Shown piece after piece: positions 6,711-15,319 of a stretch of 62,554 nt of DNA. The translations under genes were made by a program, and so were the position numbers. Within the stretch, counting starts at the first letter, position 1. Each line of letters starts with the position of its first letter. Source of the DNA: Candidatus Omnitrophota bacterium (GTDB lineage: Bacteria; Omnitrophota; Gorgyraeia; Velamenicoccales; Velamenicoccaceae). The notes beneath the pieces are model-generated. The model searched no databases, was not told the DNA's origin, and worked only from the letters and a program-made list of their open reading frames with translations. Location: assembly GCA_020052645.1 (NCBI GenBank), contig JAGVOQ010000020.1, positions 1 through 62,554 of the forward strand, written 5' to 3'.

Positions 6711-7880
6711 ATGACCATTCAGAAAATCACCGCAGTTTTGTTAACCCTTTTCTTGCTTACCGGGTGTTCAATCATAGTCAGGAGAGACGCTGCTATAAAT
6801 CAACAGGAGAGGGCTTATCGTCGTTTTCCTTCCAAGTCAGAAGGAGCCTATAGAATTATCCAGTTATTTTACGCGACAGATCGAAAGACAAAAGAGAAAG
6901 ATGGTAAATTGTATTTTACGTCAAACATGGCGGATAGCTTGACCACAGGTTCGTTACAAGCCAGAATCATACCGGGCTTAAAAATAGAGAAGGCTGTTCC
7001 CAAAAGATTGAAAAAAAGAGGGGATGTGGGTATTGAGAAGGTTGAAAAAATGGCTGATGAGGATTTTATTAAAAACCTCTCTGCGGCCGTTGAAAATTCT
7101 CCTCATAAATCATTGCTCGTGTTTGTTTATGGGTATCAGGATAATTTCGAAATGACCGCCATCAAGGCTTCTTATTTTGCCTATTTGTTCGATGTGAATA
7201 CGCCGATCTTGCTCTTTGATTGGCCGGGAGATCATCTTGGTGTTTTAGGAGTTTATAAAAATGCTCATGTCATTGCAACTGCTTCAGGACCCAGCCTGGG
7301 CAATCTTCTGATAAAAATCATTAAAGAAGTTAAACCAAGAAACCTGGGCCTTGTGTCTTCAAGCCTGGGTTGCCAGGTATCATGTAAAGCATTTGAGTGG
7401 ATGTACCAACAGAAAGATTTTGTTGACAGCGGAATAAAAATATCTCATGTGGTGTTGGCAGCTCCTGATGTTTCGAAAAACGAATTCAATAAAAAATTTA
7501 AAGATGAGATAGCGTCCCTTGCTGATAAGCTGACTGTGTATGTTTCTTCAAATGATAAGGCTTTGCTGATAGCCAGGGTTGTTGATTTAGAGAAAAAATT
7601 AGGCCTGCAGAAAGTGAAGATAGAACAAAATGAACAATTTGAAGAGGCAAAAGATCTCTTGTATCTTAAGTCTTTAGCCCCTGACAAGATTACTATTATT
7701 GATGTGACACCAGTTGACAGGGCTAAGGCAGGGCATACCTATTATATCGAGACCCCTGAGTTTTATGACGATCTCTATATGCGTCTCTTTGGGGCTCCTG
7801 CGTTTTATAACAGGCGCTTGTATCTTATGAAAGTTAAGGAGAATGTTGATTATTGGGTTATGTATAATGCCCAGGAGTGA
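6711..7880 (+). CDS. Lipoprotein with DUF900-type alpha/beta hydrolase domain
   Basis: 389 residues. The N-terminus is a lipoprotein signal with lipobox LLTGC (Cys about 19). The body has an alpha/beta-hydrolase fold of the DUF900 type: LVFVYGYQDN near residue 140, LFDWPGD near 170 and a nucleophile-elbow-like SSSLGCQV near 215. A hydrolase anchored in the envelope is likely; the substrate is unknown. A TATACT box lies 40 nt upstream, but no clear ribosome site precedes the ATG. It begins a run of plus-strand genes. Confidence 0.7.
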   Translation: MTIQKITAVLLTLFLLTGCSIIVRRDAAINQQERAYRRFPSKSEGAYRIIQLFYATDRKTKEKDGKLYFTSNMADSLTTGSLQARIIPGLKIEKAVPKRLKKRGDVGIEKVEKMADEDFIKNLSAAVENSPHKSLLVFVYGYQDNFEMTAIKASYFAYLFDVNTPILLFDWPGDHLGVLGVYKNAHVIATASGPSLGNLLIKIIKEVKPRNLGLVSSSLGCQVSCKAFEWMYQQKDFVDSGIKISHVVLAAPDVSKNEFNKKFKDEIASLADKLTVYVSSNDKALLIARVVDLEKKLGLQKVKIEQNEQFEEAKDLLYLKSLAPDKITIIDVTPVDRAKAGHTYYIETPEFYDDLYMRLFGAPAFYNRRLYLMKVKENVDYWVMYNAQE

Positions 7881-7950
7881 GTTAGGAAATCCGTTGTTTT
7901 CCTTTAGTTTGATAAGTGGGCTGATTTAAAACTCTAAAAGAAGGTTTGAT

Positions 7951-8556
7951 GTGTCTGTAGAGATCATAACAGATAAGTTTATTGAATGGACTAAAGGAAA
8001 GAGCCCTGAGCAGGCAAGAATATCTATATATGCTCACGTGAGAGATATCCCTTATGCCATTATCCCTGAGTTCCGGGATCCTGTTTTAGGGCCTTGCGGC
8101 TTGCTTAAAACCAATCAAGGTTCTTGCCTGCCTAAGCATTTTCTTTTGGCGATATTATTTGAAAAACTAAAGATTCCCGTGAAATATGCGACATATCTTT
8201 TTGAATGGGATGATCCGTCGATCAAATACCCCCCTGATCTTAGAAAAATGATTAAATCTTTGCCAATAGGGACACATTTGGCGTGTAAGGTTTTTATTGA
8301 AGGACGATGGGTTTTAGTTGATGCTACGTGGGACAGCCCGTTAAAAAAAGCCGGTTTTCCTGTTAATGAAAATTGGGATGGAAAAAGCAATACGAAAAAC
8401 GCGGTAAAGCCCATAAAAGAGATCGTTCACGAAACATTAGAAGAGCGGATTGAATACACGGTTGGGCATAAGAAATCCTGGACCGATGCACAAGTAAAAG
8501 CTTTTGAAGGGTTTCCTCCTGTTTTTAACGCGTGGGTAGCTTCTTTAAGAAAGTAG
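7951..8556 (+). CDS. Transglutaminase-like protein
   Basis: 201 residues from a GTG start, with AAGAAGG upstream. A cysteine in GSCLPKHFLL (about residue 56), a histidine in GTHLACKV (about 109) and an aspartate in LVDATWD (about 124) match the Cys-His-Asp triad of transglutaminase-like cysteine proteases. There is no signal peptide, so a cytoplasmic role is expected. It follows the DUF900 lipoprotein by 70 bp and may share its transcript. The physiological substrate cannot be inferred. Confidence 0.65.
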   Translation: MSVEIITDKFIEWTKGKSPEQARISIYAHVRDIPYAIIPEFRDPVLGPCGLLKTNQGSCLPKHFLLAILFEKLKIPVKYATYLFEWDDPSIKYPPDLRKMIKSLPIGTHLACKVFIEGRWVLVDATWDSPLKKAGFPVNENWDGKSNTKNAVKPIKEIVHETLEERIEYTVGHKKSWTDAQVKAFEGFPPVFNAWVASLRK

Positions 8557-8616
8557 AAGGGTCTTTAGAGAGATGGGTTATTTAAAAAATATTAATATGA
8601 AAAGAAAGGAAAGTAT

Positions 8617-9396
8617 ATGCCATTAGCTCAAAAAATATTATTGAACGTGCCGACGATTCCTCTGGGTATTATTGTGATTGTTCTTTCCGTCTTGCTATCA
8701 ATGTTGGGCCTTGTTTTTGTCAGGCGTGTCGTGCCGCATAAAATGTTATGCCAGCACACAGATCTCACGGCGTCTATTTTTGAAGCTGTGGGAATGGCTT
8801 ATACGGTCATATTGGCTTTTATGGTGGTTGTGTCATGGCAGAATTTTGACAGGACGTCCACTCATGTAGAAACCGAAGCTAATGAAGTTGTGGATCTTTA
8901 TCGGGATAGCGCGGCTTTTTCAATTGATTTCGGAGAAAAAGTTCGTGTCGTTTTAAGGGAGTATTATGATCTTGTGGTGAATGAAGAGTGGCTGCTTTTG
9001 GCAAAAGGCGAGGAGAGTATGAAGGCGCAAGAGGCATTACGAAAAGTATGGGCGTTATATGTTTCCTATGAGCCTCGGTCTGAAAAGGAAAAAATCTTTT
9101 TTGCTGAATCAGTCGCGAATCTTAATGATCTTCGTGAAGCCAGGAGGCTTCGCATCATGGATTCACGGACAGGGATAAATTCTGTCTTATGGTTTATTCT
9201 TGTGTTTGGTGGCATTACAACGATATGTTTTACTTTCTTTTTTGCGGCAGACAATTTTGCGTATAATCTGCTTTTGGTTTCGATATTGGCGGTCATTATT
9301 GCACTTGTTCTTTTTACGATATTGCTTTTTGACTTTCCGTTTACGGGTGATGTAAAAATCCCCGTAGAAATGTACAAAGAGATCGTGAATTTCTAG
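8617..9396 (+). CDS. Bestrophin-like (DUF4239) membrane protein
   Basis: 259 residues with two N-terminal membrane helices (about 13-35 and 58-78), a large soluble helical region (80-188) and two C-terminal helices (about 190-210 and 215-238). This resembles DUF4239, a bestrophin-like family. Conserved-looking residues include SWQNFDRT and ETEANEVVDLYR just after helix 2. AAAGGAAAG precedes the ATG. The function is unknown; an ion-channel role is suggested only by family likeness. Confidence 0.7.
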   Translation: MPLAQKILLNVPTIPLGIIVIVLSVLLSMLGLVFVRRVVPHKMLCQHTDLTASIFEAVGMAYTVILAFMVVVSWQNFDRTSTHVETEANEVVDLYRDSAAFSIDFGEKVRVVLREYYDLVVNEEWLLLAKGEESMKAQEALRKVWALYVSYEPRSEKEKIFFAESVANLNDLREARRLRIMDSRTGINSVLWFILVFGGITTICFTFFFAADNFAYNLLLVSILAVIIALVLFTILLFDFPFTGDVKIPVEMYKEIVNF

Positions 9397-9418
9397 CGTT
9401 AAAGGAGATTGTTATTTA

Positions 9419-10801
9419 ATGAAGATACTGTTTTTGTATCAGTATGAATATTTAGAGCCTATCGGTATTATGTCGCTATTGGCTTATTTGAGAAGAAGCG
9501 GCTATGAGTGTGATTTCATTGATTTGGCCTTAGAGCGCGATTATTTAAAAAAAATCAAAGAAGCGCATCCTGATATCATCGCCTATTCGATTACGACGGG
9601 TAAGCATTTTTTCTATCAACGTCTCAACGTTGAGCTTAAAAAAAAGATGAAGTTCTTTGCTATTTTTGGCGGTCCCCACGCGACCTTTTTCCCTGAATTT
9701 ATCGAAGAAGAAGGAGTTGATGCTATTTGCCGGGGTGAAGGGGAATACGCGTTAGTTGAACTTGCGGCTGCATTAAAGGATGGAAGGGATTGCGCGAGCA
9801 TAAAAAATTTATGGGTGAAACAAGGGGAAAAGATATATCGCAATGATGTGCGGCCCCTGATTGAAGACTTGGATTCTCTCCCTTTTCCTGATAGGGAAAT
9901 AATAAATAAATACAATCACTATAAAAAATTACACCGCAGAATGGTCTTAACAGGCCGTGGTTGTCCTTACAGTTGTACGTATTGTTTCAATCACTCCTAT
10001 AACGACCTTTATGGCCTGACTAAAAGCAAGATTGTCAGGAAGCGCAGCGTTGCCCATGTCATAGAAGAGTTGAAAGAGATTTCGAACAAATATTCTCCTC
10101 GGCGATTCCAGTTTATCGACGATACGTTTATTTTAGATAAGTCCTGGTGTTCTGATTTTTCAAAAAAATATAAAGAAGAGATCTCAAAGCCCTTTATCGC
10201 CTATACGCGTGTTAATATTGTGGATGATGAAGTGATTAAGTCCTTAAAAGAAGGCGGCTGTATAACAATTCTTTACGCCATTGAAAGCGGAAACGATATT
10301 ATTCGTAATTCTGTTTTAAAAAGAAATATTACTGAAAAACAAATTCTGGACGCGGTTGGTATTTATAAAAAATACGGACTAAAAACCTTCGCACAGAATA
10401 TGGTTGGGCTTCCTGACGAAACCTTGAAAAGCGCGTTTGAGACAGTTAGGCTTAACGCAAAATGTAAACCTGATTATGCGTGGTCTTCTATTTTTCAGCC
10501 TTATCCCAGGACGGAATTGTACGCGTATTGCGAAAAGAAGAATTACCTGACCAACGAGCCTTTTGACGAAACCTATTATAAAAAAAGTATTTTAAACATT
10601 CCTTATCGCGCCGAATTTGAGAATTTACATCATCTTTTTTCTTTAGCTGTTGCTTTCCCGTTTTTAGAGCCTTTGATCCGACTGTTGATTAAACTTCCCC
10701 TGGGCTCTTTTTATTATTTTCTATGGAATATTCACCGAGTTTGGTGTTACACGACCAAAGTTAAATGGATTGATGTATCGGAATTATTCATTTTCGAATA
10801 A
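9419..10801 (+). CDS. B12-binding domain radical SAM protein
   Basis: 460 residues: an N-terminal cobalamin-binding-like Rossmann domain (about 1-130, with PIGIMSLLAYLRR and GGPHATFFPE) and a radical SAM core with CPYSCTYCF (about residues 182-190), whose three cysteines bind a 4Fe-4S cluster. The C-terminus is a helical extension of about 100 residues. Such enzymes perform methylations or rearrangements in cofactor, lipid or natural-product pathways; the substrate cannot be read from sequence. AAAGGAG precedes the ATG. A B12 uptake locus 5 kb downstream fits a cobalamin need. Confidence 0.8.
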   Translation: MKILFLYQYEYLEPIGIMSLLAYLRRSGYECDFIDLALERDYLKKIKEAHPDIIAYSITTGKHFFYQRLNVELKKKMKFFAIFGGPHATFFPEFIEEEGVDAICRGEGEYALVELAAALKDGRDCASIKNLWVKQGEKIYRNDVRPLIEDLDSLPFPDREIINKYNHYKKLHRRMVLTGRGCPYSCTYCFNHSYNDLYGLTKSKIVRKRSVAHVIEELKEISNKYSPRRFQFIDDTFILDKSWCSDFSKKYKEEISKPFIAYTRVNIVDDEVIKSLKEGGCITILYAIESGNDIIRNSVLKRNITEKQILDAVGIYKKYGLKTFAQNMVGLPDETLKSAFETVRLNAKCKPDYAWSSIFQPYPRTELYAYCEKKNYLTNEPFDETYYKKSILNIPYRAEFENLHHLFSLAVAFPFLEPLIRLLIKLPLGSFYYFLWNIHRVWCYTTKVKWIDVSELFIFE

Positions 10802-10926
10802 AGTTCTAGCAAAAAATGTATTATAAAATAAGCTGTCCGTTGGTGAGAAAATGAAGCGGACTGAAAAATTTTTGAATAGCTGAATTGATGTGGCGAAGTT
10901 GACGCCATTGGGAAGGGGAGCAAACG

Positions 10927-11919
10927 ATGTCTGAATTGCGTTTAAATATTATTTCAAAAGATTGGGTCATCATCGCTTCCGATCGTGCCAAGAGGCCTGA
11001 GGATTTTAAAAAAGAGAAACAGATTGAAGTTGTCCCAGCTTATCAGGATAATTGTCCTTTTTGTCTGGGGAATGAAAATGTTTTTCCGAATATCGAAACT
11101 TCCTGCATAGAGAAGGACGGCATTTGGCGCGTAAAGTCGATTTATAATAAATACCCTGCGTTATCACCGGATAAAAATCCCGCGCGGGCTTTTGACGGAT
11201 TAGAAAATCTTATCGAAGGTTTTGGCGTTCACGAGGTCGTTATTGAACATCCTCGGCATGATTTGACCATCGCGCTCATGCCGGATGATGATGTTTTGAA
11301 TATTTTAAAAGTCTATGTGGACCGCTATAGATTTTTAAAGAAAATGGATGGTATCGAAGCGATAACGATTTTTAAAAACCAGGGACTTGCTGCCGGGGCT
11401 TCTCAAAAGCATCCGCATTCTCAAATCGTCGCGACACCTATCGTGCCGCCTCAGACAAGAACCCGCCTGGATAATGCTGTAAGATATTTCGATACAACAG
11501 GGAAATGTGTTTTCTGTCATATGTTGGCTAGCGAACTAAAGGGCGCAAAAAGAATAGTGAAAGAGACTGAAAAATTTGTTTCTTTTGTTCCTTTTGCCGC
11601 GGCAGCACCTTTTATTATCTGGATATTTCCCAAAAGGCATATGCCTTCTTTCGCCGATATTGATTGTGTGGAATTGGTTGATATGGTGAATATTTTAAAA
11701 GATGCTTTATTACGGCTTTATCATGGCCTTGACAATCCAGATTTCAATTACACGATACGTTCTGTGCCTGTCAATGAGAACGGCCAGGCATATTTTCATT
11801 GGTATCTGGCGATTGTACCGCGCATAGCCCAGCCAGCGGGTTTTGAGCTGGGGTCAGGTATATTCATTAATACAACGATCCCTGAAGATTGCGCTAAGTT
11901 TTTAAGGCAGGCGCAGTAG
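10927..11919 (+). CDS. galT: Galactose-1-phosphate uridylyltransferase
   Basis: 330 residues of the GalT/HIT superfamily. Zinc-ligand pairs CPFC (about 43-46) and CVFC (about 195-198) are present, and the active site reads KHPHSQ (about 162-167), where the second histidine forms the uridylyl intermediate. A C-terminal FHWYLAIVPR matches the family's second half. The enzyme exchanges UMP between UDP-glucose and galactose-1-phosphate. The downstream HPHSQ variant, rather than HPHCQ, is common outside enterobacteria. No galK or galE lies nearby, so it may serve general nucleotide-sugar metabolism. GGGGAG precedes the ATG. Confidence 0.85.
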   Translation: MSELRLNIISKDWVIIASDRAKRPEDFKKEKQIEVVPAYQDNCPFCLGNENVFPNIETSCIEKDGIWRVKSIYNKYPALSPDKNPARAFDGLENLIEGFGVHEVVIEHPRHDLTIALMPDDDVLNILKVYVDRYRFLKKMDGIEAITIFKNQGLAAGASQKHPHSQIVATPIVPPQTRTRLDNAVRYFDTTGKCVFCHMLASELKGAKRIVKETEKFVSFVPFAAAAPFIIWIFPKRHMPSFADIDCVELVDMVNILKDALLRLYHGLDNPDFNYTIRSVPVNENGQAYFHWYLAIVPRIAQPAGFELGSGIFINTTIPEDCAKFLRQAQ

Positions 11920-11944
11920 TCTTGTCGTTTTAGAAGGGAATGTT

Positions 11945-12646
11945 ATGATTTTTGAAAATATTCCGGGCTGGGGTTTTTGGGTTATCGGCGGGAGCATTTT
12001 TGTCTTGTTTATGAAGCGGTTTATAGTTCCCAAGCACGTCAATCCTTTAATTGTTTTAGCCAAGAAAATAAATTTTACCCTTATTGAGGAGCACGATTAC
12101 GTGCTTGGGCATTCTTTAAGGGATTTTTTTCTTTTAGGCAATGGTAATGTTGCGCTGAAGCTCTTTTGTGTTTTGAGCTCCCGAAAAGGAGGACTGCATA
12201 TGAAGATGTTCGATTATAATGGGACAATCCTCTCACGTTTATTCCCAAAATTCCTTTATCAAACAATGGCTTTTGCAGAAGCTGATGCTTTAGGTTTTTC
12301 TGAGTTTGTCATCGTGCCAAAGACATTCTATTGGTGCTTTAAGTCTTTATTTTCCAAAAATGTTTTTGTTAAGAAAGGCATTCCTTCGGATTTTTTGCGG
12401 CGTTTTTATCTACTGGTAAAAAAAGATAAACCTGTTCCATGTTTGCGTCAGGAATTTTTCGCGAGTTTTTTGGCTTTAGACAAGCCTTATTCCTTGGAGA
12501 CGCGTGGCAGGCGTTTTATTTTTTATCGTTACAATACGATTGTTCCTGTTAAGCACATGGAGGGATTTTATAAAGATTTTTCTGCGGTTGCCTTAGCTCT
12601 TTCGCAGGATATGGAAAAATTGCCTTTAAAGGGGAGCCTTACCTAG
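11945..12646 (+). CDS. Hypothetical single-pass membrane protein
   Basis: A 233-residue protein with one N-terminal membrane helix (about 8-24) and a long basic soluble domain rich in aromatic residues (VIVPKTFYWCF, RRFIFYRYNTIVPVK). It was not assigned to a family. It follows galT by 25 bp, so the two are probably co-transcribed. A palindromic miniature element just downstream may act as the terminator. Confidence 0.6.
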   Translation: MIFENIPGWGFWVIGGSIFVLFMKRFIVPKHVNPLIVLAKKINFTLIEEHDYVLGHSLRDFFLLGNGNVALKLFCVLSSRKGGLHMKMFDYNGTILSRLFPKFLYQTMAFAEADALGFSEFVIVPKTFYWCFKSLFSKNVFVKKGIPSDFLRRFYLLVKKDKPVPCLRQEFFASFLALDKPYSLETRGRRFIFYRYNTIVPVKHMEGFYKDFSAVALALSQDMEKLPLKGSLT

Positions 12647-12655
12647 TTTGATGTT

Positions 12656-12697
12656 TTTACCCCGTTAGAGAACGAAGTTCTCTAACGGGGTTTACTA
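12656..12697. mobile_element. Palindrome-ended miniature element, short form
   Basis: A near-perfect palindrome (CCCCGTTAGAGAA, short centre, TTCTCTAACGGGG) flanked by TTTAC on each side, identical to 62497-62537. It equals the two ends of the 120-bp element without its core, so it is an internally deleted or end-joined derivative. It can also form a strong hairpin between two genes. Confidence 0.75.
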
Positions 12698-12710
12698 TAA
12701 GGAGGTTAAA

Positions 12711-13157
12711 ATGAAGAACTTTGAGAACGAAATTAAAGAAGATGACGCAAAGATCTATTCTCAAGAAGCATCAAAAGATTTGGTTGGGATTGGAATTGTC
12801 CTTGCTTTGACCCTACTCCTTTCTTATTATTTTAAAGTTTTTTTGTTTATTGTTGAATTATTCCAGAAGAATCCAGAAGCATTGACCTTTCTTGATGAAA
12901 TCATCACAGGGCTTGTTGTCATAAGCCTTGGTTTTGCTTTTTTTTCCTGGCGCAGGCTTAAGGAACTTAAAAAAGAAACCGACAAATGTATTCTGGAGGA
13001 AAGGGAGCTGGCGGCTATGGCGGTGACGCATGCAGAGGCAGAAAGAATTGTCAGCAAGCAGCTCCATGTGGAAATCGAGCAGTTGATGAAATTCTTAAAA
13101 GAAGACCGGGAGATATTGCTTTCCAAGATAGAAAAACAACGTTTTAAAAACCTTTGA
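12711..13157 (+). CDS. Hypothetical two-helix membrane protein with coiled coil
   Basis: 148 residues: an acidic N-terminus, two membrane helices (about 24-46 and 58-80) and a C-terminal coiled coil (85-148) rich in Glu and Lys. AAGGAGG 6 nt before the ATG is a good ribosome site, and the palindromic element lies directly upstream of it. No family was recognised; similar small TM-plus-coil proteins are often membrane scaffolds. An omega-RNA-like element begins 3 bp past its stop codon. Confidence 0.6.
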   Translation: MKNFENEIKEDDAKIYSQEASKDLVGIGIVLALTLLLSYYFKVFLFIVELFQKNPEALTFLDEIITGLVVISLGFAFFSWRRLKELKKETDKCILEERELAAMAVTHAEAERIVSKQLHVEIEQLMKFLKEDREILLSKIEKQRFKNL

Positions 13158-13159
13158 GA

Positions 13160-13315
13160 TTTTTTAATCCCACGGCAGGATTCCTAAGGCCTTTAGGCCG
13201 GGGATGAATGCAGGTTGCCTTTGGGAGGGAATCCCCGGGAAGGTGTTGTTAGAATTATTCTCGAGATTGTTTGAAAGAAAAAAGGAGCCCCGGGCTTTAG
13301 CCCGGGGGATTCCAC
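13160..13315 (+). mobile_element. Orphan IS200/IS605-like right-end element, type A copy 2
   Basis: A 156-bp near-identical copy of 4925-5081, differing at about three or four bases; the changes near GGGAGGGAA fall within a potential stem. It ends GGATTCCAC and immediately abuts a different element (type B), as if one inserted at the boundary of the other. Confidence 0.6.
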
Positions 13316-13400
13316 TCCTTTAGCCCGTCAAGATGAAAGGTGTTGTGCATTTTCTGCTAAAGGAGGAAGACTTAGGACTTAAAGTGCTAAGGAGCTTCAC
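13316..13400 (+). mobile_element. Orphan IS200/IS605-like element, type B copy 2
   Basis: It matches 35225-35318 (CCCGTCAAGATGAA, TTTTCTGCTAAAGGA, CTTAGGACTTAAAGT and a CTTCAC end) but lacks eight bases between two CTTTAG copies near its left end. The terminal palindrome has one mismatch. It has no coding capacity. Confidence 0.55.
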
Positions 13401-13463
13401 TCGAAGCGGGATCATCTAAGGAAAGAAACTCATGAGGATTTTAGCCTGTGGAGAATCATTTCA

Positions 13464-14969
13464 ATGGATCATAAATACGATGTGATTGTTATTGGTTCTG
13501 GGATTGCCGCCTTGACTGCAGCCGCGCTTTTGTCCAAAAAGGGTAAGAAGGTCCTGGTTTTAGAGAAAAATTCCTTTGCGGGCGGTTATGCCGCAAATTT
13601 CAAAAGAGGGGGGTTTGAATTCGATGCGTCCCTGCATATGATCAATGGCTGCGCTTGCGAGGGTTCGACGTATGAAATTCTAAAAAAATGCGGTGTTGAG
13701 AACAAGATTCAATTTTTAAAACATAACTATCTTTACCGTTCGATATTCCCTGATTTTGATTTAAAGATTCCCCAGGGCGATCTTAAAAGCACGATCCAGC
13801 TTTTAACGAAATATTTTCCTCATGAAGCCAGCGGTATTGAAAAGTTATTCGACGAAATGTTGAAAATGTTTCATGAAGCTAGAAAATTGCTTCATTCGAA
13901 GATGCCTGGTTGGCTTGAGATTTTGTGCGCACCTTTTAAATATCCCAGGTTTTTTTCATATGCCAACAGTACTTTTAAGATTTTGCTGGATGGTTTTATC
14001 AAGGATGAGCGGTTAAAAGCTATTATTTCGCAAACATGGGGTTATTATGGATTGCCGCCCAGCCGGATATTTTCTTTTTATTTTGCTTATGGTTGTTATG
14101 ATTTCACCGCTAACGGGGGTTTCTATCCAAAGGGTGGGAGCCAAGCATTCGCTGACGCCTTTGTAGAGGCTATCAAAAGCAATGGCAGCGATGTTTTCTT
14201 TGACAGTGAAGTTGAGAAAATTATTATGAAAAAAAATTGCGCCGAAGGTGTCAGAACGAAGAAGGGCGACGAATTTCAGGCGCAAACTGTTATTTCTAAT
14301 GTAGATGTAAGAAAAACTTTCTGTGACTTTGTCGGGTGTGGATATTACCCTAAGAATTTCATAAAAAAAACATGTGACGCGCAGGATAGCATTTCAGCTT
14401 TTCAGTTGTATTTGGGTTTAAACGTTGATTTACGGGAGAAAGGCATTGAGGATTATGAAATATTTGTTAATCCCGGTTATGATTTGGATAAGCAATTTGA
14501 AGCCTGCTGTGCCTGCAATATAAAAGAGGCGCCTTATATCATGACGTTTTATTCTCAATTGGAACCGGCTAGCGTACAAAAAGGGAAATTTGTGATGGGC
14601 GTTGTTGTTCTTTCAGGCTATGAGCCCTGGAAGAATTTGACTCAAAAAGCGTATGAGGAGAAAAAAAGCGAATACGCAAAATTATTGATTCAGCGCATAG
14701 AGAAAGTCATTCCTAATTTTTCTTCAATGATTGAGACTATGGAAGTTGCCACCCCGTTGACCATGGAGCGCACTACAGGCAATCATCACGGGGCTATTTA
14801 TGGTTTTAGTCCGTCTGTGGAACAAAGCGGCATCAGGCGCCTGAACTTAAAGACTCGTTTTGTCAAAAATCTATACTTAGCCAGCGCTTGGACCCGGCCT
14901 GGAGGCGGTTTTGCAGGAGTTATGGTGGCGGGTGAGCGTGTGGCAGAAATGATTTTACGCGGGCATTGA
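13464..14969 (+). CDS. FAD-dependent phytoene-desaturase-like oxidoreductase
   Basis: 501 residues with an N-terminal dinucleotide-binding motif (VIVIGSGIAALTAA, ending in VLEKN, residues 7-37) and a flavin-binding C-terminus (NLYLASAWTRPGGGFAGVM). It matches the CrtI/retinol-saturase-like amine oxidase superfamily. Substrates in this group include carotenoids and other polyenes; with no other carotenoid gene in the window, the exact reaction is undefined. GGAG lies 8 nt before the ATG. It is single, with the B12 uptake operon next downstream under its own riboswitch. Confidence 0.75.
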   Translation: MDHKYDVIVIGSGIAALTAAALLSKKGKKVLVLEKNSFAGGYAANFKRGGFEFDASLHMINGCACEGSTYEILKKCGVENKIQFLKHNYLYRSIFPDFDLKIPQGDLKSTIQLLTKYFPHEASGIEKLFDEMLKMFHEARKLLHSKMPGWLEILCAPFKYPRFFSYANSTFKILLDGFIKDERLKAIISQTWGYYGLPPSRIFSFYFAYGCYDFTANGGFYPKGGSQAFADAFVEAIKSNGSDVFFDSEVEKIIMKKNCAEGVRTKKGDEFQAQTVISNVDVRKTFCDFVGCGYYPKNFIKKTCDAQDSISAFQLYLGLNVDLREKGIEDYEIFVNPGYDLDKQFEACCACNIKEAPYIMTFYSQLEPASVQKGKFVMGVVVLSGYEPWKNLTQKAYEEKKSEYAKLLIQRIEKVIPNFSSMIETMEVATPLTMERTTGNHHGAIYGFSPSVEQSGIRRLNLKTRFVKNLYLASAWTRPGGGFAGVMVAGERVAEMILRGH

Positions 14970-15060
14970 GCTGCGTCAGGCCTCAAAGTGAGGAAAAGTT
15001 GTTTTTTTAAATCATCTTGACAAAAGAGATGTAAAAGATAATAATGAACATAAATTTAGA

Positions 15061-15236
15061 ACATATAGGTTAAGGGAAATCCGTTTGAATCGGATGCGGT
15101 CCCGCCGCTGTAACCCGACCTTTCTTTAAAAAAAGAAAGGGAACCTTTTCCAGCAGATGGAGCCACTGTTGCGGTTAAGATAACGTAACGGGAAGGTAGC
15201 TGGAAAAGAAGGGAAGCCAGAAGACCTGCCTATATA
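15061..15236 (+). promoter_or_regulatory. Cobalamin riboswitch (btuFCD)
   Basis: The order of conserved B12-box features is clear: GGTTAAGGGAAA, GTCCCGCCGCTGTAACC, GCCACTG, GGGAAGG and a GAAGCCAGAAGACCTGCC box. Paired ends ATATAGG (15063-15069) and CCTATAT (15229-15235) form P1. A terminator follows at 15277-15304, so control is probably by transcription attenuation when adenosylcobalamin is bound. Confidence 0.92.
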
Positions 15237-15276
15237 AAGGAAATACCTCGTGGATAAGGGCCAAGAAATTGGGTGC

Positions 15277-15304
15277 AACCCCGACCAAACCGTCGGGGTT
15301 TTTT
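15277..15304 (+). terminator. Riboswitch expression-platform terminator
   Basis: AACCCCGAC pairs perfectly with GTCGGGGTT around a 6-nt loop and is followed by TTTTATTT. It lies between the aptamer and the btuF start, so an upstream TTG start at 15269 cannot be the real one. Confidence 0.9.
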
Positions 15305-15319
15305 ATTTGGATGGGACGT

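Noticed and set aside
15269-15319. N-terminal extension of BtuF from a TTG start
   Set aside because: It lies inside the riboswitch terminator hairpin, and the residues before the signal sequence make no sense for an exported protein.
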